Counted from the stretch's first letter, positions 7,914 to 17,218 are shown. The stretch: DNA of 18,932 nucleotides from Methylophilales bacterium UBA4017 (GCA_002384685.1 DGAZ01000038.1:1725-20656); one strand, 5' to 3'. Program-made: numbers and translations. Notes: generated by a model from the sequence alone, not told the origin.

Positions 7914-8529
7914 AGGGCTGTATGCTATTACTCCTGACCAAGAAGACAATGATTATTTGATCAGCCAGGTTCGGCAAGCAATTGAAGGCGGAGTGAAGCT
8001 CGTTCAATATCGATCAAAAACTTTAAAACCAAATCAAAAAAAAATACAAGCTACGGCGATAAAAGAGCTATGTGACGCACTAGAAGTGCGACTTATTATT
8101 AATGATGATATTGAATTATCTAAACATTTAGATGCATTTGGCGTCCATTTAGGGAAAGATGACGACAATATAGACGATGCTAGGAAATTACTGGGGCCAG
8201 ATAAATGCATAGGAGTCTCTTGTTATAATTCATTAACTAGAGTCAAAGCGGCGTATGACAAGCATGCAGATTATATTGCTCTAGGAGCTTTTTTCCCAAC
8301 GAATACCAAGCCTAATGCGCCAAGAGTCACTCTAGAAATCTTAAGGCAGGTGAAAAATATAGGCAATATTCCTCTGGTAGCTATTGGAGGGATATCCTTA
8401 GAAAATTTAGATATGTTAAAAGATGAACAAATAAACTCGGTTGCTCTAGTTTCATCCCTTTTTAACTCTGATAATATTGAAGTAACTGCAAAACAATTTT
8501 GTACAATCCTGGAAAGTTGGAGTCTATGA
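7891..8529 (+). CDS. thiE: Thiamine-phosphate synthase ThiE
   Basis: TIM-barrel enzyme that joins HMP-PP and thiazole phosphate to give thiamine phosphate. Family motifs are all present: GLYAITPD near the N-terminus, QYRSK, NDD, GVHLG, the phosphate-contacting ALGAFFPTNTK and AIGGIS near the C-terminus. I choose the ATG at 7891 because GAGG (7881-7884) sits six bases before it; an ATG at 7885 in the same frame has no such site. Either start lies inside the end of thiD, so translation is probably coupled. The stop codon overlaps the hemL start as ATGA. About 212 residues, normal for the family. Thiazole phosphate must come from genes outside this window. Confidence 0.94.
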   Translation: MDASTIIRGLYAITPDQEDNDYLISQVRQAIEGGVKLVQYRSKTLKPNQKKIQATAIKELCDALEVRLIINDDIELSKHLDAFGVHLGKDDDNIDDARKLLGPDKCIGVSCYNSLTRVKAAYDKHADYIALGAFFPTNTKPNAPRVTLEILRQVKNIGNIPLVAIGGISLENLDMLKDEQINSVALVSSLFNSDNIEVTAKQFCTILESWSL

Positions 8530-9806
8530 ATAAAAATCAAAGTTTATATGAGCAATCAAAAAAATATATTCCTGGGGGCGTTAATTCTCCAGTAAGAGCA
8601 TTTAGCTCGGTAGGAGGCACTCCTATCTTTTTTAAAAGAGGACTGGGAAGCCGACTTTGGGATGAGGACGATAAGGAATACATTGACTACATTAATTCAT
8701 GGGGCCCTATGATATTAGGACATGCTAACCAAGAGGTTTTAGACGCGGTTAATGAGGCATCAAAAAGTAGCCTCTCTTTTGGTGCGCCGACTTCTCGTGA
8801 GTTAGATATGGCAGAAGAGATTGTTAAATTAGTTCCAAGTATTGAGCAGGTTCGTTTGGTTAGCAGTGGCACGGAAGCCACCATGAGTGCCATTAGAGTT
8901 GCAAGAGGATTTACTGGTAGGGATACCATTGTAAAATTCGAAGGATGTTACCACGGTCACGCAGATGCTTTATTAGTAAAGGCTGGTTCTGGCGCACTAA
9001 CATTTGGCCAGCCTAGTTCAGCGGGAGTCCCTATCGATGTCGCTAAACATACTTTAACGCTTCCTTATAACGACACCCAAGCTCTGGAAGATCTTTTTGG
9101 CTCGCTTGGTGGAGAAATTGCCTGCGTTATTATTGAGCCAGTAGTAGGGAACATGAACTTAATTATTCCCCACCAAGAATTTCTCGACACCCTCAGATGT
9201 CTTTGTACTAAATACGGTGCTGTATTAATCTTTGATGAAGTAATGACTGGTTTTCGCGTTGCATTGGGTGGGGCACAAGCAATGTTTAATGTAATCCCAG
9301 ATATGACGACATTAGGCAAGGTTATTGGTGGTGGTCTTCCAGTAGGAGCATTTGGAGGAAAGAAGGAGATTATGCAGCAACTTGCCCCTTTAGGCCCTGT
9401 ATATCAAGCAGGAACGTTGTCAGGAAATCCAGTAGCAGTAGCGGCAGGCCTTAAAACACTGGAGTTAATTCAGCAACCAAATTTTTTTGAGGCACTAAGC
9501 ACTACAACAAAACAATTGGTAGATGGTTTAACAGCATCAGCCAAAGAGAGAAATGTCGATTTTTGTGCCCGCAATGTTGGGGGTATGTTTGGGTTATATT
9601 TTAGTAAAACTCCCCCTAATAGCTTTGAAGAAATCATGGGGTCTGATAGAGAGACATTTAAGAAATTCTTTCATTTGATGCTAAGCCAAGGCATATATTT
9701 TGGCCCTTCAGCATTTGAAGCTGGTTTTGTTTCGGCTGCTCATACTTCGGTTGATATAAAACAAACGATTGATGCCGCAAATGTTGCCTTCGATCAGCTA
9801 GGATAA
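8526..9806 (+). CDS. hemL: Glutamate-1-semialdehyde 2,1-aminomutase
   Basis: PLP-dependent class III aminotransferase-fold enzyme that turns glutamate-1-semialdehyde into 5-aminolevulinate, the last step of the C5 tetrapyrrole route. The 426 residues include NSWGPMILGH (57-66), SSGTEATMSA (113-122), the PLP-binding FDEV with D237, the Schiff-base lysine K265 in TLGKVIGGG, and QAGTLSGNP (294-302). The true start is the ATG at 8526, overlapping the thiE stop as ATGA; a TTG at 8499 in the same frame would add nine unconserved residues. GGAG lies three bases and GGAAAG nine bases upstream. Its presence means this organism makes ALA from glutamyl-tRNA, not by ALA synthase, as expected for a betaproteobacterium. 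No terminator follows, so reading into gltB is possible. Confidence 0.97.
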   Translation: MNKNQSLYEQSKKYIPGGVNSPVRAFSSVGGTPIFFKRGLGSRLWDEDDKEYIDYINSWGPMILGHANQEVLDAVNEASKSSLSFGAPTSRELDMAEEIVKLVPSIEQVRLVSSGTEATMSAIRVARGFTGRDTIVKFEGCYHGHADALLVKAGSGALTFGQPSSAGVPIDVAKHTLTLPYNDTQALEDLFGSLGGEIACVIIEPVVGNMNLIIPHQEFLDTLRCLCTKYGAVLIFDEVMTGFRVALGGAQAMFNVIPDMTTLGKVIGGGLPVGAFGGKKEIMQQLAPLGPVYQAGTLSGNPVAVAAGLKTLELIQQPNFFEALSTTTKQLVDGLTASAKERNVDFCARNVGGMFGLYFSKTPPNSFEEIMGSDRETFKKFFHLMLSQGIYFGPSAFEAGFVSAAHTSVDIKQTIDAANVAFDQLG

Positions 9807-9832
9807 CTATTGAGGTTTTTACCATAAGATCA

Positions 9833-9861
9833 TTGAATAAGCGGGCAAAAAGCTATAAAAT
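9833..9861 (+). promoter_or_regulatory. Sigma70-type promoter upstream of gltB
   Basis: TTGAAT (9833-9838, 4 of 6 to the -35 consensus) and TAAAAT (9856-9861, 5 of 6 to the -10 consensus) are separated by exactly 17 bases. Transcription would start near 9868, giving a leader of about 28 bases. This is the best-matched core promoter I see on this strand, and it lies in the 89-base hemL–gltB gap. No sigma54 (NtrC-type) promoter is seen here. Confidence 0.55.
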
Positions 9862-9895
9862 TTACCGTTCCGTTTAACATACTTAATTATAAATA

Positions 9896-12800
9896 ATGAC
9901 GCACCCAGCCTCACCAAAAAAACAAGGCCTTTATAATCCTTCAAACGAGCACGATTCCTGTGGCGTTGGTTTTGTTGCCAATAGCCGAGGAATTAAAAGC
10001 CATAAGATTATTTTGCAAGGCTTAGAGATTCTTACCAACCTAACGCATAGGGGTGCTACCGGTTATGACCCAAAATTAGGAGATGGTGCAGGCATTCTTA
10101 TTCAAATACCAGACACACTATTCCAAAAAGAAGCAAAAACATTGGCTATTCAATTGCCAAAAGAAGGTGAGTATGGAATTGGGATGCTGTTTTTACCTCA
10201 AGCAGACAAGTCTAGAGCAGCATGCGAAAACATAATCAGTAAAGTTATTGCAGAAGAGGGGCAGACAGAGCTAGGCTGGAGGACTGTTCCAGTTAATAAC
10301 GAAGATATAGCCGGCGCAGCAAGAAACGTTGAGCCAGTTATCAAACAGATCATTATTGGTCAGGGTGATAACGTTGACGGACAAATAGCTTTTGAAAGAA
10401 AGCTCTTTGTTATTAGAAAGAGAATAGAAAACCTCGTCCATGCACTCAACATATCTGACCCTGCTAATTTTTATATTTCTTCTATGTCTTCTAGAACAAT
10501 AGTATATAAAGGGATGCTTTTAGCGAACGAAGTAGGCATATTTTTCCCAGACCTTTTGGATCAATCCGCTGAGTCAGCCTTGGCTTTAGTCCACCAAAGA
10601 TTTTCAACGAATACCTTCCCATCATGGGATCTTGCTCATCCATACAGAATGATTGCTCATAATGGTGAAATTAATACTGTACGAGGCAATGAGAATTGGA
10701 TTAATGCTAGACAAAAGAAAATGAAGTCTATGTTGCTAGGCGATGACCTGGAGAAATTGTGGCCACTTATTACAGAGGGCCAATCGGATTCAGCAAGCTT
10801 CGACAATTGTTTAGAATTATTGGTAGCAGGTGGTTATAGCTTGCCTCATGCAATGATGATGTTGATACCAGAAGCTTGGTCTGGTAATGCGCTGATGAGT
10901 CAAGAGAGAAAGTCATTCTATGAGTATCATGCTGCAATGATGGAGCCATGGGATGGCCCAGCGGCTGTAGCTTTTACTGATGGACAAATGATCGGTGCAA
11001 CTTTAGATCGAAATGGCCTAAGACCCGCGCGTTATTTAATGACTGATGATGGTGTTGTGATGATGGCGTCTGAAATGGGTGTACTTAAGTTTCCTGAAGA
11101 AAAAATTGTTAAAAAATGGCGCCTAGAACCAGGAAAAATGTTACTTATTGATCTTCAGGCTGGGAGGATTATTGACGATGCCGAGGTTAAAAAGTTGTTA
11201 GCAAGCGCCAAGCCATACGAGACATGGATTAAACAATCTAGATTTCTTTTAAGTGATTTCAAACAAGCAAAAGCTAAGGTCGAGTTGAAGGGCTCATTAT
11301 TAGATATTCAGCAGGCATTTGGTTTTACCCAAGAAGATATTAATTTTATTCTTAAGCCTATGGTTACTGATGGGCAAGAACCATCAGGGTCAATGGGAAA
11401 TGATGCGGCACTCCCGGTATTATCTAACCGTCCTAAGGTACTTTATAATTATTTTAAACAGTTGTTTGCTCAGGTTACAAATCCTCCTATTGACCCAATA
11501 AGAGAAGAGTTAGTTATGTCCTTGATTACCTTTATTGGTCCCCGTCCTAATTTGTTGGGTATAGAAGAGACAAACCCCCCGGCGCGCTTAGAGTCCAGCC
11601 AGCCAATTTTAAGCCTTGAAGATTTAGAGGTATTAAAAGATATTGATCAAACGACCCATGGCCAGTTCAAATCAAAAGTAATTGATATAACCTTCAAGGT
11701 TGGTCATGATGAATCTTATGGCCAGGCGATGGAAAGAGCTTTGGTTAGCATTTGTGAAAAGGCAAAACAGTCTGTAAAGGATGGCATGAACATCATCATT
11801 TTGTCTGATCGGCAAACCGATAATAACAATCTGGCGGTTCCGGCATTGCTAGCATGCTCCGCTACTCATCAATTTCTAGTAAAAGATGGCATAAGAACAA
11901 ATACCGGCTTAGTAGTTGATACCGGATCTGCGCGGGAAGTACACCATTTTGCTTTATTAGCAGGCTATGGTGCCGAAGCCGTTTGCCCTTGGCTTACCTA
12001 TGAAACTATTAGGACGCTAGCCGACGACTTTAGCAGTGCACATGAGAAGTATATTAAAGCTATCGGTAAAGGCTTTAACAAAGTCATGTCAAAAATGGGT
12101 ATTTCTACCTATCAGTCCTATTGTGGGGCACAGGTTTTTGAGGCAGTTGGCCTAAATCAATTATTCATTGATAAATATTTTAAAGGCACGCCTACGAATA
12201 TTGAAGGTATTGGGATTAAGGAAATAGCAGAAGAGGCTAATCAAATACATAAAGCTGCTTTTGGTCCTGACCCCGTTCTTATCAACGCGCTTGATGCTGG
12301 CGGTGAGTATGCATTCAGGATTCGCGGCGAAGAACATATGTGGAATCCTGAGTCTATTGCAAAATTGCAGCATGCTACTAGAAAAAACCAATACGACACT
12401 TATAAAGAATACGCAGAATTAATTAACAACCAAACAAAAAAACACAAAACTTTGCGTGGGCTTTTTGGTTTTAAAAAAACAACACCAATTGCTATAGATG
12501 AAGTTGAGTCAGCCAAAGAAATTGTAAAACGTTTTGCTACAGGGGCGATGTCGCTAGGGTCAATATCTACAGAGGCACACTCTACGCTTGCAGTTGCAAT
12601 GAACCGTATAGGTGGAAAGTCTAATACCGGTGAGGGCGGCGAAGATAAGAAGCGTTTTATACCTATCACTAAAAATTCTTCTATAGCAGAACATCTTGGT
12701 GAAGATATTATCGAATCTAATTATGCTTTGGTAGCTGGTGATTCGATGCGATCACGAATTAAGCAGGTAGCTTCCGGACGCTTTGGAGTAACAGCAGAAT

Positions 12801-14518
12801 ATTTATCTGCTGCAGATCAAATCCAAATTAAAATGGCACAAGGAGCAAAGCCAGGGGAAGGCGGACAACTACCAGGGCATAAGGTTAGCTCTTACATAGC
12901 AAAGCTAAGATTTTCTGTGCCAGGAGTTGGACTTATCTCACCACCCCCACACCATGATATTTATTCCATTGAAGATTTAGCGCAATTGATCCATGACCTT
13001 AAAAATGCAAACCCAAGCGCTAGCATTTCTGTGAAATTAGTCTCAGAGACTGGCGTAGGAACTGTTGCGGCAGGAGTAGCCAAAGCCAAATCTGACCATA
13101 TCGTTATTGCTGGACATGATGGTGGAACAGGGGCGTCACCCCTTTCTTCGATTAAACATGCGGGGACTCCTTGGGAGATAGGGCTAGCTGAAACTCAACA
13201 AACCTTAGTGTTAAATCAATTAAGAGGCCGTGTAGTGCTTCAAGTAGACGGACAGATGAAAACGGGCCGGGATGTTATTGTTGGTGCATTATTGGGGGCG
13301 GATGAATTTGGTTTTGCTACAGCGCCACTTGTAGTTGAGGGTTGCATCATGATGAGAAAGTGTCATCTTAATACTTGTCCGGTGGGTATTGCGACTCAGG
13401 ACCCAGAACTCAGGAAAAGATTTAATGGTCAACCCGAACACGTAGTTAATTTCTTCTTCTTTATTGCAGAAGAAATTCGTGAAATTATGGCTTCACTAGG
13501 CATGAAAAAATTTAATGACTTGATAGGCCGAAGTGATTTATTAGATATGAAGCAAGGTATTGAACATTGGAAAATTCAGGGATTAAATTTCAGTAAAATT
13601 TTTCATCAGCCAGATATGGGCGCAGAGGTATCTCGATACAATGTCGAGCAGCAATACCATGGATTAGACAAAGCATTAGATCTTGAAATTATTAAAAAAG
13701 CTAAGTTATCGATTGAAAAAAAAGAACCTACGGCTTTTGATATAGCCATAACAAATACAAACCGTACAGTCGGCACTATGTTGTCTCATGAGATTGCTAA
13801 ACGATATGGCAATGACGGTCTTCCGGATAACACTATAAGAGTTAATATTGAAGGCACGGCCGGGCAAAGTTTTGGAGCCTTTTTAGCCAAAGGCATAACA
13901 TTGAACCTTCATGGCGAAGGCAATGATTACGTTGGCAAAGGCTTATGTGGGGGCCATATTATTATTCGTCCACCACAACACTTTAAAGGCATAGAAGAAA
14001 AAAATATTATCGTTGGAAATACCGTAATGTATGGAGCAACCTCAGGAGAGTCCTACTTTAGGGGTATTGCAGGTGAGAGATTCTGCGTGAGGAATTCTGG
14101 TGCCTCAGCGGTAGTTGAAGGTGTTGGTAATCATGGCTGTGAATATATGACTGGAGGTACTGTAGTCGTGTTGGGGCAAACGGGGCAAAATTTTGCTGCT
14201 GGGATGTCGGGAGGCGTTGCATATATTTATGATCCAGAAGGAACATTTACACAATCATGCAATCTATCAATGGTAACTTTAGAAAAAGTAGTCAAAGAGA
14301 GTGTGCAAGTTAAAGGACCTAAACACCTAAATTTAACGGATGAAACAATTCTGAATAAATTAATAGCCAATCACCATCAATTTACTAACAGCACCATAGC
14401 GGGTGATATATTAAATAAATGGGAAGCGTCCATTGAAAAATTTGTCAAAGTTATGCCTAACGAATATAGAAGAGCATTAGATGAGTTACATGCACAAACA
14501 ATTAAGGAGGTGGCATAA
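9896..14518 (+). CDS. gltB: Glutamate synthase (NADPH) large (alpha) subunit
   Basis: A 1540-residue enzyme that transfers the amide of glutamine to 2-oxoglutarate. The first residues form a propeptide removed before catalytic Cys22 (EHDSCGVGF), the N-terminal nucleophile of the class II amidotransferase domain (about 22-430; HQRFSTNTFPSWDLAHP is inside it). A central domain follows, then the FMN-binding synthase domain (about 840-1210; SLGSISTEAH near 885 and GGTGASPLSS near 1076). The [3Fe-4S] cysteines are C1150, C1156 and C1161 (CIMMRKCHLNTC). The GXGXG beta-helix domain ends the protein (about 1300-1480). No clear ribosome site precedes the ATG. The stop codon abuts the gltD start. Full length with all catalytic residues present. 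Confidence 0.98.
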   Translation: MTHPASPKKQGLYNPSNEHDSCGVGFVANSRGIKSHKIILQGLEILTNLTHRGATGYDPKLGDGAGILIQIPDTLFQKEAKTLAIQLPKEGEYGIGMLFLPQADKSRAACENIISKVIAEEGQTELGWRTVPVNNEDIAGAARNVEPVIKQIIIGQGDNVDGQIAFERKLFVIRKRIENLVHALNISDPANFYISSMSSRTIVYKGMLLANEVGIFFPDLLDQSAESALALVHQRFSTNTFPSWDLAHPYRMIAHNGEINTVRGNENWINARQKKMKSMLLGDDLEKLWPLITEGQSDSASFDNCLELLVAGGYSLPHAMMMLIPEAWSGNALMSQERKSFYEYHAAMMEPWDGPAAVAFTDGQMIGATLDRNGLRPARYLMTDDGVVMMASEMGVLKFPEEKIVKKWRLEPGKMLLIDLQAGRIIDDAEVKKLLASAKPYETWIKQSRFLLSDFKQAKAKVELKGSLLDIQQAFGFTQEDINFILKPMVTDGQEPSGSMGNDAALPVLSNRPKVLYNYFKQLFAQVTNPPIDPIREELVMSLITFIGPRPNLLGIEETNPPARLESSQPILSLEDLEVLKDIDQTTHGQFKSKVIDITFKVGHDESYGQAMERALVSICEKAKQSVKDGMNIIILSDRQTDNNNLAVPALLACSATHQFLVKDGIRTNTGLVVDTGSAREVHHFALLAGYGAEAVCPWLTYETIRTLADDFSSAHEKYIKAIGKGFNKVMSKMGISTYQSYCGAQVFEAVGLNQLFIDKYFKGTPTNIEGIGIKEIAEEANQIHKAAFGPDPVLINALDAGGEYAFRIRGEEHMWNPESIAKLQHATRKNQYDTYKEYAELINNQTKKHKTLRGLFGFKKTTPIAIDEVESAKEIVKRFATGAMSLGSISTEAHSTLAVAMNRIGGKSNTGEGGEDKKRFIPITKNSSIAEHLGEDIIESNYALVAGDSMRSRIKQVASGRFGVTAEYLSAADQIQIKMAQGAKPGEGGQLPGHKVSSYIAKLRFSVPGVGLISPPPHHDIYSIEDLAQLIHDLKNANPSASISVKLVSETGVGTVAAGVAKAKSDHIVIAGHDGGTGASPLSSIKHAGTPWEIGLAETQQTLVLNQLRGRVVLQVDGQMKTGRDVIVGALLGADEFGFATAPLVVEGCIMMRKCHLNTCPVGIATQDPELRKRFNGQPEHVVNFFFFIAEEIREIMASLGMKKFNDLIGRSDLLDMKQGIEHWKIQGLNFSKIFHQPDMGAEVSRYNVEQQYHGLDKALDLEIIKKAKLSIEKKEPTAFDIAITNTNRTVGTMLSHEIAKRYGNDGLPDNTIRVNIEGTAGQSFGAFLAKGITLNLHGEGNDYVGKGLCGGHIIIRPPQHFKGIEEKNIIVGNTVMYGATSGESYFRGIAGERFCVRNSGASAVVEGVGNHGCEYMTGGTVVVLGQTGQNFAAGMSGGVAYIYDPEGTFTQSCNLSMVTLEKVVKESVQVKGPKHLNLTDETILNKLIANHHQFTNSTIAGDILNKWEASIEKFVKVMPNEYRRALDELHAQTIKEVA

Positions 14519-15946
14519 ATGGGTAAGGTTACAGGTTTTATGGATTTTCCTAGAATTGCCGAAGAAAATATTCCACCTGCAGAAAGGGTAAAAAATTATA
14601 AAGAGTTTGTGCTGCACTTATCTGACGAGGCGGCGAAAACACAGGGAGCTAGATGTATGGATTGCGGCATACCTTTTTGTAATAACGGATGCCCTGTTAA
14701 TAACATTATTCCTGATTGGAACGACCTAGTATTTCAGCAAAACTGGGAACAAGCAATTGAGGTGCTTCATTCTACTAATAATTTTCCGGAATTTACTGGG
14801 AGAATTTGCCCTGCTCCTTGTGAGGCTGCATGCACATTAAATATTAATGATGATCCGGTCGGAATTAAGTCAATTGAGCATGCCATTATTGATAAGGCAT
14901 GGGAAAACAATTGGGTTGTTCCTCAACCACCAAAAAATAAAACAGGTAAAAAAATTGCTATCGTAGGTTCAGGACCGGCAGGTTTGGCAGCAGCTCAGCA
15001 ACTCGCAAGAGTAGGACATGATGTGGTTGTGTTAGAAAAAAATGATCGTATTGGTGGGTTATTAAGGTATGGCATACCAGATTTTAAAATGGAAAAATCC
15101 CATATTGATCGACGTGTTGTTCAAATGGAAGCGGAGGGCGTTACCTTTAAGACCAATCAGAACGTTGGTGAAAATGTTGACCCAGATCAATTAGTGCACG
15201 ATTTTGATTCCGTCATTCTTGCGGGGGGTGCTGAGTGGCCAAGAGACCTTCCTGTACCTGGAAGAGAATTAGATGGAGTGCATTTCGCTATGGATTTTCT
15301 ACCTAATCAAAATAAAATCGTTGCAGGTGATGAGGTAAAAGATCAAATTACCGCGACAGGAAAGAATGTTGTAGTTATTGGGGGTGGTGATACTGGATCA
15401 GACTGTGTTGGGACTTCAAATCGCCATGGAGCTGCATCAGTTTATCAGTTCGAACTCATGCCCGAACCTCCGGAAAAAGAAATTAAATCATTGGTGTGGC
15501 CTTATTGGCCTCTTAAGATGAGAACATCCAGCTCACATGAAGAGGGCTGTGAAAGAGACTGGTCTGTGGCAACTAAGTCATTTATAGGTGAAAACGGAAA
15601 AGTAAAAGAATTAGTTGCAGCCAGAGTGGAGTGGAAAGATGGCAAGATGCAAGAAGTCCCTAATTCTGAATTCACCATGAAAGCGGACTTAGTTTTATTG
15701 GCTATGGGCTTTGTGAGCCCCCAACAAACTATTTTAGATAAGTTTGGTATTGATAAAGATGCCAGGGGTAATGCCAAAGCTGAAACCGAGGGCGAAAATT
15801 CATATACGACATCAAGAAGCAAAGTGTTCGCAGCAGGTGATATGCGAAGAGGCCAGTCATTAGTTGTATGGGCTATAAGAGAGGGTCGTCAGTGTGCCCG
15901 ATCTGTAGACGAGTTCTTGATGGGTTCAAGTAACCTCCCCCGTTAA
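14519..15946 (+). CDS. gltD: Glutamate synthase small (beta) subunit
   Basis: A 475-residue FAD-dependent NADPH oxidoreductase that feeds electrons to GltB through Fe-S clusters. The N-terminal Fe-S region has C46, C49, C54, C58 and C97, C101, C105. The FAD-binding GSGPAG is at 150-155 and the NADPH-binding GGGDTG at 288-293. A conserved C-terminal AAGDMRRGQSLVVWAI segment contacts FAD in this family. The ATG follows the gltB stop with no gap, and an excellent AAGGAGGT site lies inside the last gltB codons, so GltB and GltD are made from one transcript in matched amounts. Length and motifs are typical. Confidence 0.98.
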   Translation: MGKVTGFMDFPRIAEENIPPAERVKNYKEFVLHLSDEAAKTQGARCMDCGIPFCNNGCPVNNIIPDWNDLVFQQNWEQAIEVLHSTNNFPEFTGRICPAPCEAACTLNINDDPVGIKSIEHAIIDKAWENNWVVPQPPKNKTGKKIAIVGSGPAGLAAAQQLARVGHDVVVLEKNDRIGGLLRYGIPDFKMEKSHIDRRVVQMEAEGVTFKTNQNVGENVDPDQLVHDFDSVILAGGAEWPRDLPVPGRELDGVHFAMDFLPNQNKIVAGDEVKDQITATGKNVVVIGGGDTGSDCVGTSNRHGAASVYQFELMPEPPEKEIKSLVWPYWPLKMRTSSSHEEGCERDWSVATKSFIGENGKVKELVAARVEWKDGKMQEVPNSEFTMKADLVLLAMGFVSPQQTILDKFGIDKDARGNAKAETEGENSYTTSRSKVFAAGDMRRGQSLVVWAIREGRQCARSVDEFLMGSSNLPR

Positions 15947-15957
15947 TAATAATATTG

Positions 15958-16113
15958 GTGAAAAATCTTCTTTTTTTTCTGCTTGTATTGTTGTCAGGAT
16001 GTATGACAACCGCTGCAGTAGTAGATACTGCTGGAGGTGCTGCGGTGTCAACAGGAGAGTTGGTGGTTGATACCTTAGACTTAATTACCCCGGATATATT
16101 TAGTGATGACTAA
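15958..16113 (+). CDS. Small lipoprotein (51 residues)
   Basis: Found by reading the gltD–hemE gap. A GTG at 15958 opens a 51-codon frame ending in TAA at 16111-16113. The N-terminus is MKN, a leucine/phenylalanine core and LLSGC, a clear lipobox with the acylated cysteine at residue 15. The mature part is only about 37 residues, rich in small residues (TTAAVVDTAGGAAVSTGE) and ending in an acidic DIFSDD tail. The residues after the cysteine (MT) do not match the Asp signal for inner-membrane retention, so outer-membrane sorting is plausible. A TTG one codon upstream is an alternative start, and there is no clear ribosome site. Function unknown; it resembles the small proteobacterial lipoproteins with repeated valine/aspartate motifs. 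Confidence 0.72.
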   Translation: MKNLLFFLLVLLSGCMTTAAVVDTAGGAAVSTGELVVDTLDLITPDIFSDD

Positions 16114-16128
16114 ACTATACTAACCCCA

Positions 16129-17199
16129 ATGGCCCCTATTAAAAATGACGTCTTTCTAAAGACACTTAAACAAGAAGCCACACCCTATACCCCTGTATGG
16201 TTGATGCGTCAGGCAGGAAGGTACCTACCGGAATACCGCAAAACAAGAAAGCATGCCGGAAGCTTCCTAGATTTATGTAAAAATGCTGACTTTGCTACTG
16301 AAGTAACCCTACAACCACTCGACCGATACCCTCTATTAGATGCTGCTATATTATTTTCTGACATACTTACAGTACCTGATGCCATGGGTTTAGGGCTTCA
16401 TTTTGTTGACGGTGAAGGACCAAAGTTTCATTATCCATTAACCGATGAGAAGGCAATTCAAAAGTTAGATGTTCCAAATGTAGAAGAAAAATTAGGGTAC
16501 GTTTTTAATGCAGTGCAGTCGATAAAGAGAGCATTGAATGGGCGTGTACCATTAATTGGTTTTGCAGGAAGTCCATGGACACTAGCGACTTACATGGTTG
16601 AGGGACAAGGAGGAACAGGGTTCCTTAATATTAAAAAAATGTTATATTCACGACCAGATCTAATGCACCATATTCTTAAGGTAACTGCAGAATCCGTTTC
16701 TATATATTTGGCAAAACAAATAGAAGCTGGAGCAGACGCGGTAATGATTTTTGATTCATGGGGTGGAGCCCTCTCACATCACGAATACGAGAGCCATTCT
16801 TTAAATTATATGAAAGTGATTATCGCAAATTTAAATTTAATGGGCTTTGAAAGCACCCCTAAAATAATCTTTACTAAGGGTGGCGGGCAATGGCTTGACC
16901 TTCAAGCTAAAAGTGGTGCTGATGCACTGGGCATAGATTGGCAAACAAATTTAGGCAATGCTCGTAAAGTAGTAAACGATCAATTAGTCCTTCAGGGAAA
17001 TCTTGACCCAGCAATATTGTTATCGGAGCCAAAAGCAATAAGGTCAGCCGTACGAAATACTTTAGATAGCTACGGACACGGTGAAGGACATATATTTAAT
17101 CTTGGGCATGGAATCACACAATTTACCCCACCTGAAAATGTTGAATGCATGTTAGAAGAAGTACGATCATATAGTAAAAAATATCATATAAATGCATAA
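16129..17199 (+). CDS. hemE: Uroporphyrinogen III decarboxylase
   Basis: Cytoplasmic cofactor-free enzyme that converts uroporphyrinogen III to coproporphyrinogen III by removing four carboxyl groups. Signature 1 is PVWLMRQAGRYLPEYR with the substrate-binding R27 and R31; the catalytic aspartate is D78 in LFSDIL; signature 2 is GFAGSPWTLATYMVEG (144-159) with Y155; FDSWGG carries the conserved serine. The 356-residue length is normal. The ATG is 15 bases after the lipoprotein stop and has no evident ribosome site. Following gltBD, it is probably part of the same transcript, and it joins hemL as the second tetrapyrrole gene here. A PhoB box begins two bases after its stop codon. Confidence 0.97.
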   Translation: MAPIKNDVFLKTLKQEATPYTPVWLMRQAGRYLPEYRKTRKHAGSFLDLCKNADFATEVTLQPLDRYPLLDAAILFSDILTVPDAMGLGLHFVDGEGPKFHYPLTDEKAIQKLDVPNVEEKLGYVFNAVQSIKRALNGRVPLIGFAGSPWTLATYMVEGQGGTGFLNIKKMLYSRPDLMHHILKVTAESVSIYLAKQIEAGADAVMIFDSWGGALSHHEYESHSLNYMKVIIANLNLMGFESTPKIIFTKGGGQWLDLQAKSGADALGIDWQTNLGNARKVVNDQLVLQGNLDPAILLSEPKAIRSAVRNTLDSYGHGEGHIFNLGHGITQFTPPENVECMLEEVRSYSKKYHINA

Positions 17200-17200
17200 T

Positions 17201-17218
17201 TTGTCATAAATCTTTCAT
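17201..17218 (+). promoter_or_regulatory. PhoB box upstream of the PAP2–glycosyltransferase pair
   Basis: TTGTCAT, AAAT, CTTTCAT: two 7-base direct repeats spaced by 4 bases, matching 16 of 18 positions of the Pho box CTGTCATAWAWCTGTCAY (mismatches at positions 1 and 14). It lies in the hemE–PAP2 gap on the strand of the genes it would control. The phosphate-starvation activator PhoB, when phosphorylated, would bind here in place of a -35 element. Confidence 0.72.

Noticed and set aside
8499..8525. Upstream TTG start for hemL
   Set aside because: It would add nine unconserved residues inside thiE; the ATG at 8526 matches the family length and the ATGA overlap.
9807..9895. Sigma54 (nitrogen-regulated) promoter before gltB
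   Set aside because: No GG-N10-GC pattern of the TGGCAC-N5-TTGCA type was found; a sigma70 pair fits better.
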